Below, piece after piece: positions 33,767 to 40,657 of a DNA stretch of 64,000 bases. Positions within the stretch are counted from its first letter, which is position 1. The number at the start of each line of letters is the position of its first letter. Origin of the DNA: Verrucomicrobiota bacterium (lineage in GTDB: Bacteria > Verrucomicrobiota > Verrucomicrobiia > Opitutales > Opitutaceae); contig JAFEGO010000017.1 in NCBI GenBank assembly GCA_018239845.1, positions 37,403 to 101,402 on the forward strand. The letters run 5' to 3'. Under the pieces are notes generated by a model, which was not told the origin of the DNA, ran no database searches, and saw nothing but the letters and a program-made list of their open reading frames with translations. A program made the translations under genes and the position numbers.

Positions 33767-36052
33767 TCAGCGCCGCTCCGTCGAGGCGGCCAGTTTTTCG
33801 CGGAGGTGCGTCGTGCGCTGCTTGGCTTCGCTGTTGCGGACGGCCATGGCGTAGGCGGCGGGCTCGCCGACGATGAAGACTTTTTTGCGGCCGCGCGTGA
33901 TCGCCGTGTAGAGCAGGTTGCGCTGGAGCATCATGAAGTGCGCTTTCAGCAGCGGGACGACGACCACGGGGTATTCACTGCCCTGCGACTTGTGGATGCT
34001 GCAGCAGTACGCGAGCGCGAGGTCGTTGAAGTCGGCGCGGTCGAAGGTGTGCTTCGCGCCGTCGAACTCGGCCTCCAGCGTGCCAGCGACGCCGTCGGTC
34101 GAGCGCACGACGCCGATGTCGCCGTTGAAGAGGTTTTTGTCGTAGTTGTTGCGGAGCTGGATGACCTTGTCACCCGGGCGAAATTCGATCGCGCCCAGGC
34201 GGATGCCGCGGGCGTGGGGGTTGAGCGAGGCCTGGAGCTGGGCGTTGAGGTTGGCCACGCCGGCCACGCCCTTGTGCATCGGGGCTAGCACCTGCACGTC
34301 GGCGATGGGGTGGGGCCACTTGAGCTTTTGCGGGACGAACTCGGTGATGAGCTGGATCGTCTTGCGCACACAGTCCTCGGCGTCGTTGGCGACGATGAAG
34401 GTGAGGTCGGCCCACGGCTGGGCCTGCATGACCTCGGGGACGGCGGGCGGGAGCGAGGCGTCGCCGTCGTTGATCGCGTGCGCGGTCGTGACGATGCCGC
34501 TCTGGTCCTTCTGGCGGTAGATCACCGTGAGGCGCGTGACCGGGTAAGGTTGAGTGTTGAGAGCTGAGAGTTGAGAGCTGGAGAAAGCGATGAGGTCCTT
34601 GAGGACGTTGCCCGCGCCGACGCTGGGGAGCTGGTCGGTGTCGCCGACGAGGAGGACGTGTGCGCGCGAGGGGACGGCTTGCAACAACGCGGAGGCGAGG
34701 CGGGCATCGAGCATCGAGGCCTCGTCCACGATGAGAAAATCCGTGGCAAGCGGCGCGTTCTCGTTGGCGGTGAAGCCGCCGTTGGCCGCGTCGTACTTGA
34801 GCAGGCGGTGGATCGTGGAGGCAAAGCCGCCGGTGGTCTCGGCGAGGCGCTGTGCGGCGCGGCCGGTCGGCGCGGCGAGGTGCACGCGGACCTGCTTGGC
34901 CTTCAGGATATCGACGAGGGCGCGGAGGATCGTGGTCTTACCGGTGCCGGGGCCGCCGGTGAGGACGGAAACTTTTTGGGTGAGGGCGCTTTTAACCGCG
35001 ACGCGCTGGAGTTCGGCGAAGGGGAAGCCGGCTTTTTTCTCCGCCCACTCGACGGCGGCGTCGGCCTTGATCGGCGGCAGGCCGCTGGCCACGCGCGTGA
35101 GGCGGGCGATGACGTCGGCGATCTTGCGCTCGGCGCGGTCGTTGTGCGGGAGCTGCAGGAGGGCGCTGCCGGGCAGGGGATTGGCCACGCCGGCGGGCAG
35201 GTGGCGGATGAGGGCCTTGGATTCGACGAGGGCGTCGATGCGGGCCGCGGCGAACTTCGAGTCGGTCTCGAGCTGGGTCGAGGTGAGGTCGATCAGGTCG
35301 GCCTCGCGCCACGCCGTGTGGCCTTCCTCCTGCAGCGTCTCGAGGACGAAGACGATGCCGGCGTCGAGGCGCGGCGGGGCGTCGTTGGCGAAGCCGAGGT
35401 TGATGGCGATGCGGTCGGCGGTCTTGAAGCCGATGCCATCAATCTCGCGGGCGACGCGGTACGGCTCGTTTTGGAGAATGGTCTTCGCCTCGGCGCCGAA
35501 GTGTTTCACGAGCTTCACGCACTGGCTGGGCGTGACCCCGTAGGTTTGCAGGAAAATGTAGAGCTCGCGCTCGGTGCGCTTCTCGTCCCATGCCTGCTTG
35601 ATGGCGGTGGCGCGTTTTTTGCCGATGCCCTCGACATCGCGGAGCTTGCCGGATTCCTCGCTCAGGACCCGGAAGGTATCGGTGCCGAAGGCATCGACGA
35701 TCTTGTTGGCGTACACCTTGCCGATGCCGGGGACGAGGCCGCTGCCTAAGTATTTTCGGATTCCATACACGCTGGCGGGCAGCTCGCTCTTGAAGCTGGC
35801 GATCTTGAACTGCGCGCCATGCTGGGCGTGGCGCGTCCACTCGCCGGAGAGATGGAGGGTCTCGCCGCACTCCACGCCGGGGAGCGGCCCGACGATGGTG
35901 ACGGGCTCGGGCTTGGTGCCGCGCGGATCATCGCGACCCGGGTCGGGCCGGAACTCGGCGATGGTGTAGTGGTTCTCCTCGTTGAGAAAGATGATGCGCT
36001 CAAGCACCCCGGTGAGGGCAGCGGGCGGTGTACTGGACGGAGGAGGCGGCAC
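33767..36052 (-). CDS. recD2: RecD2-type SF1 DNA helicase
   Basis: A helicase of about 761 residues. An N-terminal OB-like and helix-hairpin-helix region (VYGIRKYLGSGLVPGIGKVYA in part; VEGIGKKRATAI) is typical of RecD2. It is followed by Walker A LTGGPGTGKTT, LIVDEASMLD, GDTDQLPSVG and IHKSQGSEYPVVVVP. RecD2 acts 5'-3' on DNA without RecBC. GTG at 36052 was chosen because upstream codons overlap the next gene and lack homology; the true start is uncertain. After DLIAF an extra stretch SSSQLSALNTQP, encoded by a repetitive word (34549-34583), interrupts the usual short loop. Confidence 0.9.
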   Translation of the reverse strand: MPPPPSSTPPAALTGVLERIIFLNEENHYTIAEFRPDPGRDDPRGTKPEPVTIVGPLPGVECGETLHLSGEWTRHAQHGAQFKIASFKSELPASVYGIRKYLGSGLVPGIGKVYANKIVDAFGTDTFRVLSEESGKLRDVEGIGKKRATAIKQAWDEKRTERELYIFLQTYGVTPSQCVKLVKHFGAEAKTILQNEPYRVAREIDGIGFKTADRIAINLGFANDAPPRLDAGIVFVLETLQEEGHTAWREADLIDLTSTQLETDSKFAAARIDALVESKALIRHLPAGVANPLPGSALLQLPHNDRAERKIADVIARLTRVASGLPPIKADAAVEWAEKKAGFPFAELQRVAVKSALTQKVSVLTGGPGTGKTTILRALVDILKAKQVRVHLAAPTGRAAQRLAETTGGFASTIHRLLKYDAANGGFTANENAPLATDFLIVDEASMLDARLASALLQAVPSRAHVLLVGDTDQLPSVGAGNVLKDLIAFSSSQLSALNTQPYPVTRLTVIYRQKDQSGIVTTAHAINDGDASLPPAVPEVMQAQPWADLTFIVANDAEDCVRKTIQLITEFVPQKLKWPHPIADVQVLAPMHKGVAGVANLNAQLQASLNPHARGIRLGAIEFRPGDKVIQLRNNYDKNLFNGDIGVVRSTDGVAGTLEAEFDGAKHTFDRADFNDLALAYCCSIHKSQGSEYPVVVVPLLKAHFMMLQRNLLYTAITRGRKKVFIVGEPAAYAMAVRNSEAKQRTTHLREKLAASTERR

Positions 36053-36117
36053 GGATGGCGCACGATGAGCGCGGTCCGGAAAAAAGCGAAGCCGAAGCGC
36101 ACGGGGCGGATGGCTGG

Positions 36118-36426
36118 CTATTTCGCAGAGACGTGATCGCAGGCATAGTCTGCGCACGTGATCTTTAGGTCATCACCGCTCTGCATGCAGATTAGGATAA
36201 GGTATCCCGCGGGGAGAGGTGTAATTTTCAAGGAATTCACCGAAACACTCGGCCCCCAAGGGAATAGTCTCGGGCAGACAAAATCGGTCACGACGGATGC
36301 TTTCAGGGCCATCTCTGTCGAAGGTGTGCTGCACAAGTTAAAGCCGAGGATGAGGGTGCCCTCTTTCCAATCGAAGTGAAAACCCAGCAAAGTGGCGTCA
36401 TGAAAGTCTGGAACAGTTTGGCGCAT
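36118..36426 (-). CDS. Small protein of unknown function
   Basis: A 102-residue protein beginning MRQTVPDFHDATLLGFHFDW and continuing with alternating strand-like segments. GC content is lower than neighbours. The FHDA...G.L.L.F pattern resembles small immunity- or DUF-type proteins, but I cannot name one. No signal or membrane segment. It sits between recD2 and a sugar isomerase-like gene on the same strand. Confidence 0.6.
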   Translation of the reverse strand: MRQTVPDFHDATLLGFHFDWKEGTLILGFNLCSTPSTEMALKASVVTDFVCPRLFPWGPSVSVNSLKITPLPAGYLILICMQSGDDLKITCADYACDHVSAK

Positions 36427-36443
36427 GGCGTGGCTGTCGGTGC

Positions 36444-37307
36444 TTAGCTAGATGCTATGTTGAGCTGGCGCTTGATGAAGGCCAAGCCGGCGCGGACGAA
36501 GGCGTCGCCGTCGGGGCAGACGTCCTGGTACATGCCGCGACGCCAGCCGAAATCGCCGGTGGTGGGGCCGGTGTTATAGCCCTCCAGGCCGATGTAGGCG
36601 CAGGGCGTTTCCTTGAGCGCGGTGAAAAGTTGCGGCCAAGGTACGAGGCCACCGCCGGGGACGCCGCGGTCGTTTTCGCAGGCGTGCAGGCCCCAGAGCC
36701 GGTTGCCGGCTTGGCGCACGGCGGCAGCGTAATCGCGCACCTCGGTGACGAGGTGATAGGTGTCGAGGAGGATCCGGACGTTGGCGGGCGCACCGGCGAG
36801 TTCGATCAGGTGGAGAGCCTGCTGCGGGGTGTTGACGACGTGGGAGCGGAAACGGCTCATGGGCTCGAGCACGAGCGGGATACCGGCGGCGCGCGCGTGC
36901 TCGGCGAGGAGGTGCAGGCCCTCGGCGGTGCGGGGCAGCTCGTCGTCGGGCGGTCGGCGGCGCAGGGATTTGCCGGGGCGGCCGTAGAGCGCGCCGGCGT
37001 AGGCGAGGCCGCCGAGTTCGCCGGTGAGGTTGATCATGCCTTTGTGAAATTCGAGGGCGGCGCGGCGGTTGGTCGGATCGTCGTCGGAGAGGTCGGCGCC
37101 CGCGGGCCACTCGCCGCCGGGGCTGACGAGGAGGCTGAGACCGGCGGCCTCGGCGGCGCGGCGCGTGAGCGCGGGCGTGAACGGGACGTCGAGGCCGACG
37201 GAGAGCTCGAGGGTGTCGAGACCGAGGCCGCGGGCGCGCGGGATGAGGCCGAGCTCGGCGTCGGACCATTTTTCGATCCAGAGGTAGATGTGGGCGCCGA
37301 ATTTCAT
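36444..37307 (-). CDS. Sugar phosphate isomerase/epimerase-like TIM-barrel protein
   Basis: A 287-residue xylose isomerase-like TIM barrel (AP_endonuc_2 family). The probable metal-binding residues are Glu in LVLEPMSRF, Asp in LLDTYH, His in GLHACEND and Glu in IGLEGYN. This set matches D-tagatose/D-psicose 3-epimerase-type enzymes. The actual sugar is unknown. Its 5' leader contains a tandem word repeat (37309-37344). Confidence 0.85.
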   Translation of the reverse strand: MKFGAHIYLWIEKWSDAELGLIPRARGLGLDTLELSVGLDVPFTPALTRRAAEAAGLSLLVSPGGEWPAGADLSDDDPTNRRAALEFHKGMINLTGELGGLAYAGALYGRPGKSLRRRPPDDELPRTAEGLHLLAEHARAAGIPLVLEPMSRFRSHVVNTPQQALHLIELAGAPANVRILLDTYHLVTEVRDYAAAVRQAGNRLWGLHACENDRGVPGGGLVPWPQLFTALKETPCAYIGLEGYNTGPTTGDFGWRRGMYQDVCPDGDAFVRAGLAFIKRQLNIASS

Positions 37308-37308
37308 C

Positions 37309-37344
37309 TGAATGACGAATGCCTAATGTCTAATGACTAATGAC
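37309..37344. repeat. Short tandem word repeat (CTAATGNN)
   Basis: Four to five imperfect units of about 8-10 bp: GAATGAC, GAATGC, CTAATGT, CTAATGA, CTAATGAC. It begins 1 bp upstream of the epimerase-like gene start, so it lies in its leader. Confidence 0.65.
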
Positions 37345-37393
37345 GGAAGACGATAGGATGGGGATGTGCGTCCATTCCACATGCATTCGCGGT

Positions 37394-38314
37394 TTACTTC
37401 TTCGTAAGGCGAAGGAGGTCGGCGTGGAGCTGGGTGAGCTCGGGCATGGGGGCGCCGGCGGCGAGGGCCTGGCGAAGCGGGGCGCCCCAGATGGCGTCCA
37501 CCTCGACTTCGCGGCCGGCGAGCCAGTCGATGAGGCTGGAGGGTTGGTAGGCGCCGATCTTCGCGGTGGTGTGGAACTGGCGGTCGGCCCAGTCGGCGGG
37601 GAGCGCGAAACCGAGCTTGGGCGCGGCGGCGAGCAGTTCGTCCATCAGGCGGCGGGCACGGGCGGCGAGGGCGGGATCGGCGAGGATGCGGTCGGTCGTG
37701 ACACCGCCACCGGCGATGGCGAGCCCGTTGAAGGGGATATTCCAGACGAGCTTGCCCCAGCGCGCCTCGGTGAAGCGGTCGGTGAGGCGGGGTTTCAGCT
37801 GGGCGCGCGTGAAAAGTTCGGCGAAGGCGCGGAGGCGGTCGGAGACGGGGCGCTGCCACTCGCCGAGGACGGTGGAGTTGAAGGCGGTGCAGGCGATGTC
37901 GCCGGGCGCGAGGCGATTGATGCAGACGAAGCAGAGGCCGCCGATGACGCGCTCCGCGCCAAAGCGGGCGGCGAGGTCCTCGTGCGGACCGATGCCGTTT
38001 TGCAGGGTGAGGATCGCGGTGTCGCGGTGCAGGAGCGGCGGGAGCAGCGCAGCGATGGCGGGGCCGGCAGTGGCTTTTAAGGCGACGAGGACGAGGTCGC
38101 AGGGGCCGATCTCCTCCGGCGAGGCGTGCGCGTGGAGCTCGGCAGGGGCGAGAGTGAAAGCCGTGTCGGGCGCGGTGATTTTCAAGCCATGCGCGCGCAC
38201 GGCGGCGAGATCGCTGCGCAGGAGAAAATGCACCTCCGCGCCCGCCTGGGCGAGACGGGCACCGTAGTAACAGCCGACGGCACCGGCGCCGACGATGGCG
38301 ATACGGGGAGGCAT
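37394..38314 (-). CDS. panE: 2-dehydropantoate 2-reductase family protein
   Basis: A 306-residue ketopantoate reductase-like enzyme that would reduce 2-dehydropantoate with NADPH in pantothenate synthesis. It has the GAGAVGCYYGARLA nucleotide motif at the N-terminus, LKA, then QNGIG (with the conserved Asn) and the C-terminal helical domain with KLVWNIPFNGLA. The Lys of KLVWN and the Asn fit the active site. A pantoate ligase-like gene lies 5.5 kb away. Paralogues act on other 2-ketoacids, so the exact substrate is likely but not proven. Confidence 0.85.
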   Translation of the reverse strand: MPPRIAIVGAGAVGCYYGARLAQAGAEVHFLLRSDLAAVRAHGLKITAPDTAFTLAPAELHAHASPEEIGPCDLVLVALKATAGPAIAALLPPLLHRDTAILTLQNGIGPHEDLAARFGAERVIGGLCFVCINRLAPGDIACTAFNSTVLGEWQRPVSDRLRAFAELFTRAQLKPRLTDRFTEARWGKLVWNIPFNGLAIAGGGVTTDRILADPALAARARRLMDELLAAAPKLGFALPADWADRQFHTTAKIGAYQPSSLIDWLAGREVEVDAIWGAPLRQALAAGAPMPELTQLHADLLRLTKK

Positions 38315-38347
38315 GGGCGGGTTAGAGGGATAGAGCAAACGATTGAC

Positions 38348-38782
38348 TCACTGGTAGTTAAAGGTGATGGTCAGCTCCTGCTCATCGCCGAGCGTAGCGC
38401 GCATGTCGGCGGGCCATTTCCCATAGGGGCCGCCGGCCGTGATGGCCGTAACGCAGGCTTCCTCGCCTCGTTTACCGGCATTGCCGTCAACCTTTTTGAT
38501 CCGACGGATTTCTCCGGAAGAATCCATGATGAAAGTGATAATAGCGCGCTTCCCCGCGCCGGGATAGATCCTGCTTTTCAGTTCATTTTCCCAGCGGGCC
38601 TGAATTTTTTCGTACATGGCATTCAGATAGGCTTTAGATGCCTCTGTCATTTCGGCATCGGCATTTATCGCCGGTCGGATTGGCGGAGAGGGCGAAGATT
38701 TGTGGGCGGGACTGCCGCATCCGGCCAAGAACAGCGAGCAGACGAGCGTGAAACCGAGAGAAATGAAATAGGAGAGCTTCAA
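38348..38782 (-). CDS. Lipoprotein with TonB C-terminal-like domain, paralogue 2
   Basis: A 144-residue protein read from a TTG at 38782, which gives a lipoprotein signal (SLGFTLVCSLFLAGC). The rest matches the TonB C-terminal fold: QARWENEL, then ITFIMDSSGEIRRIKKVDGN, EEACVTAI, and ITFNYQ at the end. It is closely similar to the protein encoded just upstream and starts 16 bp after that gene's stop. It lacks the long periplasmic linker and inner-membrane anchor of TonB, so it is not a standard energy transducer. Confidence 0.75.
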   Translation of the reverse strand: MKLSYFISLGFTLVCSLFLAGCGSPAHKSSPSPPIRPAINADAEMTEASKAYLNAMYEKIQARWENELKSRIYPGAGKRAIITFIMDSSGEIRRIKKVDGNAGKRGEEACVTAITAGGPYGKWPADMRATLGDEQELTITFNYQ

Positions 38783-38798
38783 CGGCGGATAGGGTGGC

Positions 38799-39233
38799 TC
38801 ATTGGTAGGTGAAATTGATGGCCAGCACCTGTTCTTCGCCGAGGATGGTGCGCATTTCCTGGGACCACTTGGGGAAGGGCGCGCTCTCGGTGATGGCGGC
38901 GACGCAGGCCTCCTGCTCCTTCTTGCCGGCGGTGCCCTCGACGCGGACGATGCGGGTGATCTGGCCGGAGGAGGACAGGGCAAAGGCGACAGTCAGTTTT
39001 TTGTCGGACGCGGGGATGGCGTTTTCCTTCAGCGCGGTCTGCCAGCGCGCGTGGATCTTGTGAAAGACGTACCAGAGATAAGCCTGGTACGCGGCAAACT
39101 GGGGGCTGGCGGCAGGGGTTTTCGGGGTGAGCGGCTTGGCCGGGGCGTTGGCGGTGGTGCAACCGCTGAACGAGCAGGCCAAGGCAAGGATGAGGCTGGC
39201 GAGCGCGGTGCGGGCGAGGGGGCGGAGGGGCAC
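38799..39233 (-). CDS. Lipoprotein with TonB C-terminal-like domain, paralogue 1
   Basis: A protein of about 144 residues from a GTG at 39233, with a lipobox (ALASLILALACSFSGC). The C-terminal part (HARWQTAL, VAFALSSSGQITRIVRVEG, EEQVLAINFTYQ) matches its downstream neighbour. Both genes end in the same F-N/T-YQ strand. The tandem arrangement indicates gene duplication. The open frame extends to 39335 but the lipoprotein signal fixes a later start. Confidence 0.75.
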   Translation of the reverse strand: MPLRPLARTALASLILALACSFSGCTTANAPAKPLTPKTPAASPQFAAYQAYLWYVFHKIHARWQTALKENAIPASDKKLTVAFALSSSGQITRIVRVEGTAGKKEQEACVAAITESAPFPKWSQEMRTILGEEQVLAINFTYQ

Positions 39234-39333
39234 GGAGACATGGAGGAGGGGGAGCCGGAGCGAGGCAAAGTCTTTTCGGCGGGAAAGGTCGCGGGGAGAT
39301 CGACGCGGCGGGCGTGAGGAATAAGGTGAAGGC

Positions 39334-40428
39334 ATGATGCGTTTTATTCGCGGGTGGATGCTGCTGGGATTTGTGGCGGTCGCGGCCCTCGGGGCGCGGG
39401 CGGCGGTGACCCTTGAGACCGGGGAAATCGCGGGCGCGAAGTTTACGATCGCGCGGCCGGAGCACTGGAATGGATACGTACTGCTCCTCGCGCACGGGCT
39501 GCGCGACGAAGACCGGCCGCTGCTGGCGGACCTTTATCCGGAGCACGCGGCGTACAAGGCGATGCTGGCCGAGGGTTGGATCGTGGCCAAGACCAGCTAC
39601 CGGCGCAATGGTATCATCGTGGCGGATGCGATCACGGACCTCGATGCGCTGCGCGACTACCTGGAGAAAAAGGACGGTGCGCCGAAGCGGGTGATTTTGG
39701 AGGGCGAATCGATGGGCGGCTTGATCGTGACGCTGCTGGCGGAGCGCGAGCCCGAGCATTACGCAGGCGCTGTCGCGATCGGGGCAGCGCTGCGCATCCC
39801 GGAGAAGGGCGTGGTCGTGCCGGTGGCGGGCCAGCCGAAGGTGCCGCTGATTTTTTTAACGAATGAGAGCGAGCTCGACGGGCCGGCGGCCTACGTGAAG
39901 GCCGCGACCAAGGGCGGGGAAGTGGCGCCGGTGCTGTTTCGGGTGGCGCGGACCGGGCACGTGAATGTGAATCAGGCGGAGCGACTGGTGGCGCTGCGGG
40001 CGCTGAACGCGTGGCTCGATCACGGACGGGCGAGTCTGCCGGCACCGGCGAAGGGGTCGGCGTGGTTTGACGCGACCGTGGTGCCGGGGCCGCAGCTCTC
40101 GCAGGTGGCGTTGCAGCATGACCTCAAGGGATTCGCGACGAGAGTCACGGACGTTTCACAGGCCTACGGCAACGTGGCGATCAACGCGCAGCCGGGAGAT
40201 TTTGCGGCGGCGGGGATTGCGCCGGGCACATGGTTCGAGCTGCGGACGGAGCGCGGGAGTTTCCGCGTGTTTTACGGGAAGGATTTCTCGAGCGTGAAGA
40301 AGGGCGAGTGGGTAGTCTTCGGCAACGCGGACGGCTTTTTCTGGCTCGCGCGCAACTACGGTGACGCCGGCGCGACAGCGGGACTGAAAACCGGCGATAC
40401 CGTGGTGATGCGGCAGGAACGAGAATAA
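39334..40428 (+). CDS. Alpha/beta hydrolase fused to a SAM-hydroxide adenosyltransferase C-terminal-like domain
   Basis: A 364-residue protein. Signal peptide (about 1-23), then an alpha/beta hydrolase with nucleophile Ser126 in GESMGG and His in RTGHVNV. From about residue 245 a second domain shows YGNVAINAQPGDF, GTWFELRTERG, FYGKDFSSVKKGEWVVFGN (quoted within limit) and a final AGLKTGDTVVM. This order resembles the C-terminal beta-barrel of SAM hydroxide adenosyltransferases (DUF62). The partner N-terminal DUF62 domain is absent. The TAA stop overlaps the start of a family A repeat. Confidence 0.82.
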   Translation: MMRFIRGWMLLGFVAVAALGARAAVTLETGEIAGAKFTIARPEHWNGYVLLLAHGLRDEDRPLLADLYPEHAAYKAMLAEGWIVAKTSYRRNGIIVADAITDLDALRDYLEKKDGAPKRVILEGESMGGLIVTLLAEREPEHYAGAVAIGAALRIPEKGVVVPVAGQPKVPLIFLTNESELDGPAAYVKAATKGGEVAPVLFRVARTGHVNVNQAERLVALRALNAWLDHGRASLPAPAKGSAWFDATVVPGPQLSQVALQHDLKGFATRVTDVSQAYGNVAINAQPGDFAAAGIAPGTWFELRTERGSFRVFYGKDFSSVKKGEWVVFGNADGFFWLARNYGDAGATAGLKTGDTVVMRQERE

Positions 40429-40523
40429 GGGGTCAGGCCTCTATAAATTGCATTTTAGGGTCGATCTGACGCTTCTAGTCGGCAAATCCTTCAAAAATGC
40501 AATTTATAGAGGCCTGACCCCTT
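40427..40523. repeat. Family A inverted repeat, copy 3
   Basis: Complete 97-bp copy. Its first two bases are the last two of the hydrolase TAA stop codon. Arms AAGGGGTCAGGCCTCTATAA / TTATAGAGGCCTGACCCCTT with ATTGCATTTT next to each; the centre is unrelated to other copies. The rest of the 230-bp gap up to the aldolase gene contains only its terminator. Confidence 0.93.
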
Positions 40524-40601
40524 TTGTGCGCATCGGGCGAGCGAGATTTTGTCCGATAGTGTGCGATTAGCCCCGTACAAAGGGATGACCTCACCGACCA
40601 A

Positions 40602-40633
40602 CAAAAAAGCCCGCTGAGTAGGACTCAGCGGGC
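40602..40633 (-). terminator. Intrinsic terminator of the rhamnose aldolase gene
   Basis: On the minus strand GCCCGCTGAGT and ACTCAGCGGGC form an 11-bp stem followed by TTTTTT. It lies 25 bp after the aldolase stop. Confidence 0.92.
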
Positions 40634-40657
40634 GGAAGCTTTTGAACTGAACCGCGC

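Noticed and set aside
36053..36157. Upstream start of recD2 at 36157
   Set aside because: It overlaps the upstream small gene by 40 bp and encodes an Arg-rich stretch without homology.
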